64,000 nt of DNA from UBA8437 sp964646205 (GCA_964646205.1 CAZYAZ010000014.1:1-64000), one strand, 5' to 3'. Positions 8,193-17,578 are shown, counted from the stretch's first letter. A program made the numbers and translations. Notes: a model not told the origin generated them from the letters alone.

Positions 8193-10955
8193 GTGTCCCA
8201 GATCCGACCGAGAGCCGGTGTGAATCAAGAGTCCCGTGGTTGGAACTGGTTGGACCGACGACGCGTCCCAGCGTGTGTGCTGCTGGTAACGTGCCTGCTG
8301 GCTGGTGGCCCGTCGGTGACTGCAGACGATCGTCCTGTGATTCGATCCGTCGCGATTGGTCTTGGAGGATGGGCGAGGGTCGGCAAGTGGGCGCCCGTTC
8401 GTGTGGATGTCGACTGCGGCCGGTCAACCGGGTCCCTCCGGCTGGTGTTGACGGCATCGGATCCCTCTGAACGCACGGCCGCTTTTGTTTCGCCCGCGGT
8501 CCAGATCACCCCGGGAAGTCGCGCTCGGGTTGTCGGCTGGTTTCAGCCTGGACGGCTCGGAGGCGACCTGGGTGTGTCGATCGAGAAAGATGGTGTGGTG
8601 GCCGACCATCGCACGGTTGCGATGACGACAACTCCACGCCGCCCATTCAACTGGCGGATGAGGATTGGCGAGACGGAAGTTTCCAGTGGAGTGGATCGGA
8701 TTGAGATTCCGGTGCGGCCGGGACAGTCAGTGGTCTTCATCAATGGTGACGCCCACGCCGCGCATGGCCTGGTCGTCCCGGGTGGCTCCGCGGAGGGTTT
8801 GCGTGAGACGACCGGATCGGTCGGCGAGTTGATTGACCCGGCGTCGGAAGTTGTCGAGTCATCCAGGCGGCCGGTGATGGCCCGTTTTGAGGTGACCGGT
8901 GAGTTGTCGCAACCCGTCTCATTTCACGGTTTGTCCACCGGCTGGGCCCTGTCGGGTCGATTCATCCGTGGTGAGTCCAAGCCGGTGGAGACAGTCGATC
9001 AGGCGTCGGAGATCGAGGTCATCGTCGAAGGGGCCCCGGTGGTGTTGAGCCAGTCCGAGAAGTTGTGGATGTCCTGGGGGCAGGCCGCAGGGATGGATGT
9101 GACGGGTGTGGAAAGGGACGGGGGACGGCGTGTCGAGTTGGCCGAGCGGGCGATTCCGTGGTCGGGAACGTCCCGGCGAATTGACCACGTTGTTGATCTC
9201 GATGCCGTTGACGCGATCATAATGGCCGCCGGAGATGGCTATGTGATTGACGAAGCAGACAGCCAGGTGTTGTCTCGGTGGGTTGCGGCCGGTGGTCACC
9301 TCGTGGTCTCGGTTGGATCCCAGCGGGCCGAGTGGGTCCGAAGTCCCCTGGCGAAATGGGTTCCCATCCGGGCGGAAAAAGACCGACAGTTGAGTGACAG
9401 TGATCTCAGAGGATTGGAAACTCTCGCGTTGGCCGGTAACCGGATTCCGTTCCAGGGCCGGGTGGGGGGAGCGATTCTCAAGTTGAGGGACGGTCGCCTG
9501 TCGGTGGCGTCCCTCAGCGGTCCATTGGTTGGAGTGTCGGCTTACGGCTTTGGGCGGGTCACGATGGTCGCGGTAGACATCGATCGTCGGCCCCTGGCCC
9601 GATGGGTGGACTTGCCGCGGTTGATCGAACGACTGGTCGAAGGAGTCGGAGCGATCGAGCCGGCCACCATCGCGGCCGAATCACGATCGACACGCGGCCA
9701 GGGAGCCCTGTCCTATTCGGGGGTCACCGATCTGAAGACTCAACTGCACGGTGTCCAGGATGAATTCCGGCAGGTGAGCCGCCCGGGGATCTGGCAGGTC
9801 TTCCTGCTGGTGATCGTGGTGCTGTTGCTGGTGGGCCCGGTCGATTTTGTGTTGGTGCGGCACTTGTTGAAACGGCCTCGCGCGACCTGGGTGACGCTGC
9901 CGTTGATTATCCTGACCACGATCGGACTGGCGGTGTGGAGTGGTGGTACTGTCAAAGGTCGCGAAGTGCTGGTCAATCAACTCGACATCCTCGACCTGGA
10001 CGCGGTGACCGGACACGTCGAGGGACGGAGTTGGGCCACGATTTATTCGGGACAGAGTCAAAGGCTGAAAGTCGAAGTCCGGCCGGCTGACTGGCTGAAG
10101 ACGGACACGTCGACACAGGATGAGACGGATTGCTGGGTGTCGTGGAGCGGTGTGCCGGAGGCGACATTTGGCGGAATGCACCGGGCAGGACAGAGAGGGC
10201 TCGACGAACCGGATTACCATGTGACAAGTGGAGGCAATGAGTCGTCGATCGTCGACTTGCCCGTGGCTGTGTCATCGACACGAACTCTCTCGGCGATGTG
10301 GAGACACGTGGGTCGTGACACTCGGTTGAAGGCAGAGTTGGAGAGTCGTGGTGTCGGACAATTGTCCGGGGAATTGACTCACTCGCTGCCCGGGGCGATC
10401 GATGACTGGCTGGTGGTGTTCGGCAATCGTGTCTACATGTCCCGAATGGCTGCTGGCCGGAGCGGGACGTGGCCGTCGGGAACACCCTTGAGGTTGGATG
10501 GTGACGGGGTCCGTGACGAGTCTTTGAAGCGTTATCTGACCCGCACGACAGTTCACACGGTGGCCCGCAGGCAGGGAGACGGAACAGAGGTCGTGGCCGT
10601 GGCCGGGCAATACAAGCCCCTGGGTCGAAATCCGCTCGACTGGGTCGAGACGTTGACGTTTCACCGCGCCGCCGGTGGCAGTGGTTTCACAGGACTGAAG
10701 AATCGGGATCTGGAGGCTCTGGATCTGTCGGAACTCATCCGGCTCGATCGTGCCGTGCTGGTTGGGCGATTGACGTTGTCGGCCGATGATGGCCAGGCGA
10801 CGGATGCGGGAACCGAACTGCTGATTGATGGCGAGAAGACGAGGGCGGCGGGGAGCCGACAACTGACCTACCTTCGGATCGTGTTGCCGGTAAAGAGTCG
10901 CCGCATCCGACCGACACAGAAGTTTTTCGATCCTGACCAGGAATCGCCGAAGTGA
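8193..10955 (+). CDS. Large exported membrane protein of unknown function in an ABC operon
   Basis: A 920-aa protein from GTG 8193; GTG 8220 is a close alternative. An N-terminal hydrophobic stretch (VPACVLLVTCLLAGG) ending SVTADD looks like a signal peptide. A long extracytoplasmic region of beta-rich character follows (about 50-540), including an IIMAAGDGYVIDE...LSRWVAAGGHLVVSVG segment that recalls the class I glutamine-amidotransferase-like fold of gliding/ABC accessory proteins. Then come two membrane helices (about residues 535-585: WQVFLLVIVVLLLVGPVDF and TLPLIILTTIGLAVWSGG) and a large C-terminal domain. It sits just before an ABC ATPase, so it probably belongs to a transport or envelope complex. 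I cannot name the substrate. Confidence 0.7.
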   Translation: MSQIRPRAGVNQESRGWNWLDRRRVPACVLLVTCLLAGGPSVTADDRPVIRSVAIGLGGWARVGKWAPVRVDVDCGRSTGSLRLVLTASDPSERTAAFVSPAVQITPGSRARVVGWFQPGRLGGDLGVSIEKDGVVADHRTVAMTTTPRRPFNWRMRIGETEVSSGVDRIEIPVRPGQSVVFINGDAHAAHGLVVPGGSAEGLRETTGSVGELIDPASEVVESSRRPVMARFEVTGELSQPVSFHGLSTGWALSGRFIRGESKPVETVDQASEIEVIVEGAPVVLSQSEKLWMSWGQAAGMDVTGVERDGGRRVELAERAIPWSGTSRRIDHVVDLDAVDAIIMAAGDGYVIDEADSQVLSRWVAAGGHLVVSVGSQRAEWVRSPLAKWVPIRAEKDRQLSDSDLRGLETLALAGNRIPFQGRVGGAILKLRDGRLSVASLSGPLVGVSAYGFGRVTMVAVDIDRRPLARWVDLPRLIERLVEGVGAIEPATIAAESRSTRGQGALSYSGVTDLKTQLHGVQDEFRQVSRPGIWQVFLLVIVVLLLVGPVDFVLVRHLLKRPRATWVTLPLIILTTIGLAVWSGGTVKGREVLVNQLDILDLDAVTGHVEGRSWATIYSGQSQRLKVEVRPADWLKTDTSTQDETDCWVSWSGVPEATFGGMHRAGQRGLDEPDYHVTSGGNESSIVDLPVAVSSTRTLSAMWRHVGRDTRLKAELESRGVGQLSGELTHSLPGAIDDWLVVFGNRVYMSRMAAGRSGTWPSGTPLRLDGDGVRDESLKRYLTRTTVHTVARRQGDGTEVVAVAGQYKPLGRNPLDWVETLTFHRAAGGSGFTGLKNRDLEALDLSELIRLDRAVLVGRLTLSADDGQATDAGTELLIDGEKTRAAGSRQLTYLRIVLPVKSRRIRPTQKFFDPDQESPK

Positions 10956-10983
10956 TGCGGTGTTCTTGGCCCGAGACAGACAC

Positions 10984-10990
10984 GAGAGGA
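10984..10990 (+). promoter_or_regulatory. Ribosome binding site for the ABC ATPase gene
   Basis: The purine-rich gagagga ends five bases before GTG 10996. It decides the start: the in-frame codons upstream (from 10960) have no such site and add 12 residues without ABC similarity. Confidence 0.5.
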
Positions 10991-10995
10991 TTACC

Positions 10996-11952
10996 GTGAT
11001 CACCACTCGAAAACTGACCAAGCAGTATGGTGACCTGGTTGCTGTGAACAACATCGACCTGGACCTGTCTGAGGGTGACGTGTTCGGCTTCATTGGTCCC
11101 AATGGCTCGGGCAAGACGACGACGATGCGGATGATCGCCACGTTGCTGAATCCGACTCATGGCGAGGCTTACGTCTGCGGCAAGTCGATTTACACCGATC
11201 CGGCCGAGATACGGAGGATGGTCGGGTTCATGCCCGATTTCTTTGGTGTCTACGACGATATGACGGTGATCGAATACCTTGAGTTCTTCGCGGCAACCTA
11301 CCGGATTGACTCGCATGCCCGCCGAGGAATTTGTGAAGAGAAACTGGAACTGGTTGACATGTCGTTCAAGCGGGACGCGATGGTGAATCAACTGTCCAGG
11401 GGGCAGACACAACGAATAGGCTTGGCCCGGGTGCTGTTGCACGAGCCCCAGGTGTTGCTGCTTGATGAGCCCGCCAGTGGGCTGGATCCTCGGGCGCGCA
11501 TCGAGATTCGTACGCTGCTGAAGCGGCTTGGCGAGTTGAACAAGACGGTCGTTGTCAGCAGTCACATCCTGCCGGAACTGGCCGATGTCTGCACCCGGGT
11601 GGGGATGATCGAGAAGGGACACCTGATCGTCGACGGAAATGTTGAAGAGGTGATGAGAAAGGCCCGTGAACGGCTTGTACTTCACGTGCGGGTTCGAGCG
11701 GGGCAAGGGATGGACGAGGGGCAGTTGGCCGTGAGCGATCAGGCGGCTCGTTTGATCGAACAGGCCGACGAAGTGGAAGCGGTGACGATCGACAACGGTA
11801 CGATCCTCGCCACGCTGGTCCCTGATGTGTTGGATTACACCGCGCTGCCGACGATGTTGATCGAGCGAGGTTTTCGGATTGAAATGTTCCGCGAGGAAGA
11901 GGTGAACCTCGAGACAGCATTCATGCACTTGACCAAGGGGCTGGTCCAGTAG
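10996..11952 (+). CDS. ABC transporter ATP-binding protein (ABC-2 type)
   Basis: A 318-aa nucleotide-binding protein. Walker A is GPNGSGKTT (about residues 34-42), the signature is LSRGQ (about 133), and Walker B is LLLDEPASGLDPR, followed by the H-loop SSHIL. The C-terminal 100 residues form the extra domain common to ABC-2/Nod/CcmA-type exporters. It follows the 920-aa membrane protein by about 40 bp and precedes a DUF420 gene by 27 bp, so the three likely form an operon. No canonical six-helix permease is encoded beside it in this window; either the 920-aa protein is its membrane partner or the permease lies elsewhere. Confidence 0.93.
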   Translation: MITTRKLTKQYGDLVAVNNIDLDLSEGDVFGFIGPNGSGKTTTMRMIATLLNPTHGEAYVCGKSIYTDPAEIRRMVGFMPDFFGVYDDMTVIEYLEFFAATYRIDSHARRGICEEKLELVDMSFKRDAMVNQLSRGQTQRIGLARVLLHEPQVLLLDEPASGLDPRARIEIRTLLKRLGELNKTVVVSSHILPELADVCTRVGMIEKGHLIVDGNVEEVMRKARERLVLHVRVRAGQGMDEGQLAVSDQAARLIEQADEVEAVTIDNGTILATLVPDVLDYTALPTMLIERGFRIEMFREEEVNLETAFMHLTKGLVQ

Positions 11953-11979
11953 GATCGCGGAACGGAATGAGGCGACGAG

Positions 11980-12456
11980 ATGGGTGACGGATTTCTGGGT
12001 TATGATACGTCGGTGATGCTCGACGTGGTTGTCGTCGCCTTGCTGGTGGTTGTGCCGGTGTTGATGGTCAGTCTGTTCCAGGTGCGGTTCAGACGAAGAC
12101 ACCTGGTGCACAGGCGACTGCAACTGGTGTTGGGAGTGGTTTTACTGGTCGCGGTGACGTTGTTCGAAATCGACATGCGACTGCATGGCGGTTTCTGGGT
12201 CATGTCGCGGAATCATTCGACCGCGATGCACGTGTTGCTTTACGTGCACCTGGTGTTTGCCATTTCCACGGTCGTGCTGTGGGTCGCCACAATCAGCCTG
12301 GCGACGCGTCGTTTTCCCAATCCCCCCGAGCCGGGTACACACAGCCGATTGCATCGGCGGCTGGGCTGGATGGCCACTCTCGACATCACGGCCACGTCGA
12401 TCACCGGCCTGATGGTGTACTACTTCGGTTTCGTGGCCCCGGTGCCGCTGGGTTGA
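11980..12456 (+). CDS. DUF420 membrane protein
   Basis: A 158-aa protein with four predicted membrane helices (about residues 13-33, 47-65, 82-105 and 130-152). It has the conserved charged/His positions of the DUF420 (YozB-like) family: RRRHLVHRRLQ, SRNHSTAMHVLLYVHL and HSRLHRRLGW. DUF420 members often lie near cytochrome oxidase or haem-copper genes, but here the neighbour is an ABC ATPase, so that association is not seen. The 3' end overlaps the convergent zinc-ribbon gene by 37 bp. Confidence 0.8.
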   Translation: MGDGFLGYDTSVMLDVVVVALLVVVPVLMVSLFQVRFRRRHLVHRRLQLVLGVVLLVAVTLFEIDMRLHGGFWVMSRNHSTAMHVLLYVHLVFAISTVVLWVATISLATRRFPNPPEPGTHSRLHRRLGWMATLDITATSITGLMVYYFGFVAPVPLG

Positions 12457-13370
12457 GCGTGGTGAGGCGTCTTGGAAGTCGTGCGTGGCGAGGCGTGGTG
12501 AGGTGCCGGGTCTGCCGACGTGGTTTGTCCCTGTTCGATTCTCTGCAATTGTTCACCGAGGAGACGGACCTGGCGGTTCACGTCTTCGTTGGTCTGTTCG
12601 AGGCCGCTGGAGACGAGCGTCACGATTCCGAGAAACAGCAGCATCTGTCCGCCGGTGGCGATCAGCCATGATGTGGGCGTGTTGAGCGGGGCGTGGCCAA
12701 ATCCATTCCAGACGATCAAGGCCCCGCCTGCTGTCAGCCCCAGGACACCAATGTAAGCCAGAATCTGGCCCCATAAAGACGTGGAGTGGGTCACGGCGCT
12801 GGTGGTGCCGCCTGTGGGAATGCCGGGCTGGTTCTCGGCAGTTTCGTCCGGGACGGTGTCGGTCGTGGAACTCACGGCAACCTCGGGCTCTGGCGCAGTC
12901 GGTGGTGCCGCAGGCTGGGCATCGATCGAGAAATTGGCCAGGGTGGAGGCCACATCAGCCAACGAGTCTTTTTGGACGGCGGGGGATTTTGTGTGGGGTG
13001 GTTTGGGAGCCACGGGTTGGTTGGCGAGTGGTTGTTGAGGGGCTGGCTTTGTCATGGGCGGTGTGATGGCCGTCGCCGGTTTTTCGGTTTTCGGCTTGTC
13101 TTGTTGCTTGCTCTGGTGTTGTGGGTGAGCGGCATCGACACGGAAATGGCGTTTGGGCTGTTTGGAAGATTCGACGACCGGTTCCGGGTTCGTTGGAGTT
13201 GCCGGAGTTGGCATTTCCAGCGGGTTGTCCTTGGCCCAGTGCTGGAGCAGGTCACGAGCCTGATCGGTGGCCGATGGCGGAACCGTCAGCGCGGTCCCAC
13301 AGCGTGGACAGGCCGTGGCCTCGTTGTCAGTTGGTTGGCCCACAGTGGCCTGGCACGTCGCGCACCACAT
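12420..13370 (-). CDS. Zinc-ribbon membrane protein of unknown function
   Basis: A 316-aa protein. Residues 1-30 contain two CxxC pairs (MWCATC and ACPRCGTAL), a zinc ribbon. A long Pro/Thr/Gln-rich linker (about 40-200) is probably disordered. Two membrane helices follow (LAYIGVLGLTAGGALIVW and ATGGQMLLFLGIVTLVSSG), then a short predicted coiled coil (NRQVRLLGEQLQRIEQ) and a low-complexity tail. This layout of ribbon, linker, helical hairpin and coil is common among planctomycete hypothetical proteins. ATG 13370 places the ribbon at the very N-terminus. Function unknown. Confidence 0.75.
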   Translation of the reverse strand: MWCATCQATVGQPTDNEATACPRCGTALTVPPSATDQARDLLQHWAKDNPLEMPTPATPTNPEPVVESSKQPKRHFRVDAAHPQHQSKQQDKPKTEKPATAITPPMTKPAPQQPLANQPVAPKPPHTKSPAVQKDSLADVASTLANFSIDAQPAAPPTAPEPEVAVSSTTDTVPDETAENQPGIPTGGTTSAVTHSTSLWGQILAYIGVLGLTAGGALIVWNGFGHAPLNTPTSWLIATGGQMLLFLGIVTLVSSGLEQTNEDVNRQVRLLGEQLQRIEQGQTTSADPAPHHASPRTTSKTPHHAQPSGTGATKPK

Positions 13371-13458
13371 CGATGTGATCTGCGTCGAGGATGGAATGGA
13401 GGGGCCGACATTCTAGGAATGCCGTGGTCCAACGCAAGGTCGGTTCACCAGGGCCGAC

Positions 13459-14490
13459 CTAGGTGAAGAACTCACGGGCCTCGTCCATGAACTCCGATTC
13501 CAGCGTTCTCATTTCTCCGACAGCATCACCGAGGTCAACGGAGGTGATGCGTGTGCCGCGAAGTGAGACCATTTGCCCGAACTGGCCATCGTGGACCAGT
13601 CGAGTGGCGTGTACACCAAGCCGGGTTCCCAGGACCCGGTCGTAGGCACTGGGAGCTCCGCCGCGTTGCAGATGGCCCAGGGTCACGACACGGGTTTCGA
13701 TTCCGGTCCGCCGTTCGATCAACTCAGCAATGATTTCTCCGACTCCACCGAGTTTCACGTGTCCGAACTCGTCAACATCGCCATCCTGGGTGACAAACCC
13801 GTCGGACTGTGGCAATTCGACGCCCTCGCTGACGATCACGATCCCGTACATCTTGCCCTGTTCGCGGCGTTGCTTGAGCAATTCGCACATGCGGTCCAGG
13901 TCGGGTTCTTCTTCGGGAATCAGGAAATAGTCGGCTGCGGTTGAGATGCCCGAGAAACACGTGATCCAGCCGGCATGACGTCCCATGGTTTCGATCACCA
14001 TCACCCGTCGATGAGACTCGGCGGTGGTTCTGAGCCGGTCAACGGCCTCCATGACGACGTTGATCGAGGTGTCAAAACCAAAGGTGACATCGGTGCTGGA
14101 AAGGTCGTTGTCGATGGTCTTGGGAATGCCAACGGTATTCACACCGTGTTCGGCATTGAGTCGGTGAGCGACACCGAGCGTGTCATCGCCTCCGATGGCA
14201 ATCAACGCCTCGATGCCGGTGGCCTGGATGGTCTCCAGGACCTGATGGATGCTCGAATCATCCTTGAAGGGATTGGTACGTGAGGATCCGAGAATGGTGC
14301 CGCCACGGGCTATGATGTCGTCTGTGCCTTCGGCCGTCAGTTCGACGTAGTTGTTCTCGACGAGTCCACGCCAGCCCTCGAGAAATCCGAGAGTCGTGCC
14401 ACCGCGATTGGCGTTGGTGCGGACCACGGCCCGAATCACCGCATTGAGACCCGGGCAATCTCCACCTCCGGTCAAAGCTCCGATCTTCAT
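13459..14490 (-). CDS. pfkA: 6-phosphofructokinase, PPi-dependent type by signature
   Basis: A 343-aa protein of the ATP/PPi phosphofructokinase family, which phosphorylates fructose 6-phosphate in glycolysis. The N-terminal phosphate-donor loop is GALTGGGDCPGLNA. The donor-specificity residues are GGDD (position equivalent to E. coli Gly104 is Asp) and PKTIDND (Gly124 equivalent is Lys). Both are the established marks of pyrophosphate-dependent enzymes, whereas ATP enzymes have GGDG and PGTIDND. The substrate loop ETMGRHAGW is intact. It follows accC on the same strand after 36 bp and may be cotranscribed with it. Confidence 0.95.
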   Translation of the reverse strand: MKIGALTGGGDCPGLNAVIRAVVRTNANRGGTTLGFLEGWRGLVENNYVELTAEGTDDIIARGGTILGSSRTNPFKDDSSIHQVLETIQATGIEALIAIGGDDTLGVAHRLNAEHGVNTVGIPKTIDNDLSSTDVTFGFDTSINVVMEAVDRLRTTAESHRRVMVIETMGRHAGWITCFSGISTAADYFLIPEEEPDLDRMCELLKQRREQGKMYGIVIVSEGVELPQSDGFVTQDGDVDEFGHVKLGGVGEIIAELIERRTGIETRVVTLGHLQRGGAPSAYDRVLGTRLGVHATRLVHDGQFGQMVSLRGTRITSVDLGDAVGEMRTLESEFMDEAREFFT

Positions 14491-14526
14491 TGTCGTGGTC
14501 CTGTTTCTTCGTTAGTCGGCAGCAGG

Positions 14527-15867
14527 TTACAGCAGTTCACGTTCAATGAACCCCGTGTCGACCCGGCCCTCGACAAATGCCGTGTGGTTGAAGATGCGTC
14601 GCAACAGTGGGATGGTCGTTTTGATGCCGTCGACCTGGAATTCTTCAAGAGCCCGTTTCATGCAGCGAATGGCTTCGGTGCGAGTGGGCCGGTGGACGAT
14701 CAATTTGCCGATGAGCGAGTCGTAGAACGGAGGGACGCGGTAACCGGCATGAACATGAGAGTCGAAGCGGACGCCCCGCCCGCCGGGCACCTTCATCCCG
14801 GTGATTGTCCCGGGCGAACCGCGGAAGTCGTGCTCGGGATCCTCGGCATTGATTCGTACTTCGATAGACGACCCCTGGCAGGGGATCTTGCGTTGTGAGT
14901 ACTCCAACTCACCGCCAGCTGCGATTTTGAGTTGTTGCTCGATCAGGTCGATGCCGGTGACCTGTTCGGTGACCGGGTGTTCGACCTGGATTCGAGCGTT
15001 GACCTCGATGAAGTAAAACTGGTGTTGGCTGTCGACGAGGAATTCGACGGTGCCGGCGTTGGTGTAACCGGAGGCCTTGACCAGTCGAATCGCGGCTTTG
15101 CAGATGTCCTCGCGGACCGACTTCGGAAGGTCCGGAGCCGGAGTCTCTTCGACAAGTTTTTGGTGGCGCCGTTGCAGGCTGCAATCCCGTTCCCAGAGGT
15201 GCACGGCATTTCCGTGCGAATCGGCGAGGATCTGTACTTCGACATGACGAGGGTTCTCGATGTATTTCTCGAGATAGACCCCCGCGTTGTTGAACGCCTT
15301 CTCAGCCTCGGCCGATGCCGACGAGAGACAGCCCTTCAGAGAGATGTCGTTGCGGGCGACTCGCATGCCCTTGCCACCTCCGCCGGCGGTCGCCTTGACC
15401 AGGACCGGGTAGCCGATTTCCTCGGCGACCCGCAACGCTTCTGCCTCGTTTTCGATCAAGCCGTCACTGCCGGGCACCGTTTTCACCTTGGCGTCACGAG
15501 CGATTTTTCTCGCGGTGACCTTGTCGCCGAGTTCTTTCATCGCTTCGTGAGGCGGTCCGATAAACTCGATCTTGCAACTGCGGCAGACCTCAGCGAAGTG
15601 TGCGTTTTCGGCGAGGAACCCATAACCGGGGTGAATCGCCTGGACGTTGCCAATTTCGGCGGCACTGATGATCCGATTGATCATCAGGTAGCTCTCGGCC
15701 GAGGAGTTTCCACCAATACAGTAGGCCTCGTCAGCGAGTTCCAGGTAGCTGGCCTCGCGATCAGCTTCGCTGTAGACCGCGACAGTTTCGATTCCCAATT
15801 CGCGACAGGTGCGGATGATCCGCAGGGCGATCTCGCCGCGATTGGCGACCAGGATGCGCTGAAACAT
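14527..15867 (-). CDS. accC: Acetyl-CoA carboxylase, biotin carboxylase subunit
   Basis: A 446-aa protein, the normal AccC length. It carboxylates the biotin on AccB with bicarbonate and ATP, the first step of fatty-acid synthesis. The start MFQRILVANRGEIALRI at ATG 15867 is the family N-terminus. The ATP-grasp glycine loop (ATAGGGGKGMR), the HVEVQILAD motif, RDCSLQRRHQKL and the catalytic region FIEVNARIQVEHPVTEQ are intact. It lies 49 bp downstream of accB. Confidence 0.97.
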   Translation of the reverse strand: MFQRILVANRGEIALRIIRTCRELGIETVAVYSEADREASYLELADEAYCIGGNSSAESYLMINRIISAAEIGNVQAIHPGYGFLAENAHFAEVCRSCKIEFIGPPHEAMKELGDKVTARKIARDAKVKTVPGSDGLIENEAEALRVAEEIGYPVLVKATAGGGGKGMRVARNDISLKGCLSSASAEAEKAFNNAGVYLEKYIENPRHVEVQILADSHGNAVHLWERDCSLQRRHQKLVEETPAPDLPKSVREDICKAAIRLVKASGYTNAGTVEFLVDSQHQFYFIEVNARIQVEHPVTEQVTGIDLIEQQLKIAAGGELEYSQRKIPCQGSSIEVRINAEDPEHDFRGSPGTITGMKVPGGRGVRFDSHVHAGYRVPPFYDSLIGKLIVHRPTRTEAIRCMKRALEEFQVDGIKTTIPLLRRIFNHTAFVEGRVDTGFIERELL

Positions 15868-15916
15868 AAGACGGGTACCGACGGGACAGCGGTCGAGATG
15901 AATACCGCGATGTGGG

Positions 15917-16378
15917 TCAGGCGGGTTGAATGCGGAAGAGCGGTTGGCCGAATTCGACGGCTTCTCCATTTTCGACGAGCACTTCAACGATTGTTCCGGA
16001 GGTTTCGGCCGGGATCTGGTTGAACACCTTCATCGCTTCGACAATGCAGACAATTGTTTCCGGCGTGACCGCCTGGCCAACCTTGACGAAGGGTGGATCC
16101 TCGGGCGAGGCCGCCGAGTAGAACGTGCCGACAGTCGGAGCGTTGATGGTCGGCAGTTGAGATTCCGCCGCCTGGTCATCGCCGCCACCATCGGATTCCA
16201 CGGCCGGTGCCTGTGCGGCGGCAACCGGAGAAATCACGGTGGCTCCTTCGGTGGGGCCACGTCGCAACTTCCAACTGCGATCTCCCTGGCTCAGGCTGAT
16301 TTCACTGAGCCCGTGCTCGTCCATCAGGGCAACCAGTTCCCTGATCTTTTCGAGGTCGAATGCCTGGTCGTCAGCCAT
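15917..16378 (-). CDS. accB: Acetyl-CoA carboxylase biotin carboxyl carrier protein
   Basis: A 153-aa protein with an N-terminal helical region (DLEKIRELVALMDEHGL), an Ala/Pro-rich linker and the C-terminal biotinyl domain. The biotin attachment site is EAMKVFN, where the residue after the modified Lys is Val rather than the usual Met. This change is known to be tolerated in some biotin acceptors. Gene order peptidase-accB-accC resembles the common bacterial pepP/efp/accBC neighbourhood, without efp. Confidence 0.95.
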   Translation of the reverse strand: MADDQAFDLEKIRELVALMDEHGLSEISLSQGDRSWKLRRGPTEGATVISPVAAAQAPAVESDGGGDDQAAESQLPTINAPTVGTFYSAASPEDPPFVKVGQAVTPETIVCIVEAMKVFNQIPAETSGTIVEVLVENGEAVEFGQPLFRIQPA

Positions 16379-16459
16379 CGGTGAGTGTTCCGCAACAGGA
16401 AGAGGAATGTCTGAATCGTGTGAATGCTTGCCGCTCAGGTGATGCTGGGTCGTGTCAGT

Positions 16460-17578
16460 TCAATTGATTTCCACGACGGCGTCTTCGAATCGCTTGGGTA
16501 CGCTGGTCAGGACCTCGTGGCCATCACGGGTCACGAGCACGTCATCCTCGATTCGCACGCCACCCCAACCGGGGATATAGATTCCAGGTTCAACAGTGAT
16601 CACCATTCCGGGTTCGAGAATGCCCTCGGCGACGGGGCTGAGTCGAGGTTCTTCGTGAATGTCCAGCCCAATGCCATGTCCGAGTCCGTGCCCAAAAAAT
16701 TTGCCGTATCCTGCGTTCTCGATCACCCGACGGGCGGCCCGATCGACAGATTTGAGAGTGGCTCCCGGGCGAATGGCCTTGATGCCTTGCCGATTGGCAT
16801 TCAACACAACCCCGTGGATTTTCTCAAGTTTCGGCGGAATCTTTCTGGTGACCAGAATGCGAGTCAGGTCACTGCGGTAGCCGCCGGTGGTCTTGGCTCC
16901 CCAGTCGACGAGCAGGAATCCGGATTCGCCGATTCGTGTGGAACCCGGACGAGCGTGCGGCAATGCGGCACGGGCGCCGACGGCAACAATTGGCTCAAAG
17001 GCGGGCCCCTCTGCACCGAATCTTCGCATCAGGTGTTCGAGTTCGTGGGCCACTTCCAATTCAGTCTTGTCGGATTCGAGTACCGAGGCCATCGCGGCAA
17101 AGCCCCGCTCGGCCTGGCGAATGGCCAGGCGTATCTCGGCAATTTCGCCGGCGTCCTTCTTGGCCCGGAGTTGGTTGACGACCATGTCGACCTGGGCAAT
17201 TTGCGTGGATCGTCGGACACCGTTGATTGCATCGGAGATCTGTTGCCAGGTCGCCATGCTGGTCGAATGGGCTTCGATTCCCAGTGAGTCGATTCGGGCG
17301 GCATCGACGACACTGGCGACGGCAGCGTGCATGGGCCGACGTGCATCGCGGATTTCGACGTCCAGCCCGTCGCATTCCTCCGAGATCTGAACCGTGTACC
17401 GTGTGTCGCTGATCAACACGCCCAACTTGGGGCCGATCAACAGGTAGCTGCTGTCTCCGGTGAACCCGGTCAGCCAGGTCACGTTCGATTCGTCGGTCAC
17501 CAGCGCGGCCTGCAGGCCGAGTTTTCTGATGCGGGCGATCAGACCGCGTCGTCGTCGGGTGAAACGGGATTGTGTCAT
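16460..17578 (-). CDS. Xaa-Pro aminopeptidase (M24B family)
   Basis: A 372-aa cytosolic metallopeptidase that removes N-terminal residues before proline. The N-terminal creatinase-like domain (about 1-135) precedes the pita-bread catalytic domain. The metal ligands are visible: Asp in LLVDWGA, Asp in YRSDLTR, His in GHGLGHGIGLDIHE, Glu in VTVEPGIY and Glu in VRIEDDVLV. ATG 17578 gives the typical short N-terminus (MTQSRFTRR), and the upstream open frame lacks similarity. It lies 81 bp upstream of accB. Confidence 0.92.
   Translation of the reverse strand: MTQSRFTRRRRGLIARIRKLGLQAALVTDESNVTWLTGFTGDSSYLLIGPKLGVLISDTRYTVQISEECDGLDVEIRDARRPMHAAVASVVDAARIDSLGIEAHSTSMATWQQISDAINGVRRSTQIAQVDMVVNQLRAKKDAGEIAEIRLAIRQAERGFAAMASVLESDKTELEVAHELEHLMRRFGAEGPAFEPIVAVGARAALPHARPGSTRIGESGFLLVDWGAKTTGGYRSDLTRILVTRKIPPKLEKIHGVVLNANRQGIKAIRPGATLKSVDRAARRVIENAGYGKFFGHGLGHGIGLDIHEEPRLSPVAEGILEPGMVITVEPGIYIPGWGGVRIEDDVLVTRDGHEVLTSVPKRFEDAVVEIN

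Noticed and set aside
10735..12123. 462-codon open frame on the minus strand opposite the ABC ATPase
   Set aside because: The plus-strand ATPase has all ABC motifs; the antisense frame has none.
14932..16023. 363-codon plus-strand frame opposite accC/accB
   Set aside because: Antisense to two conserved housekeeping genes.
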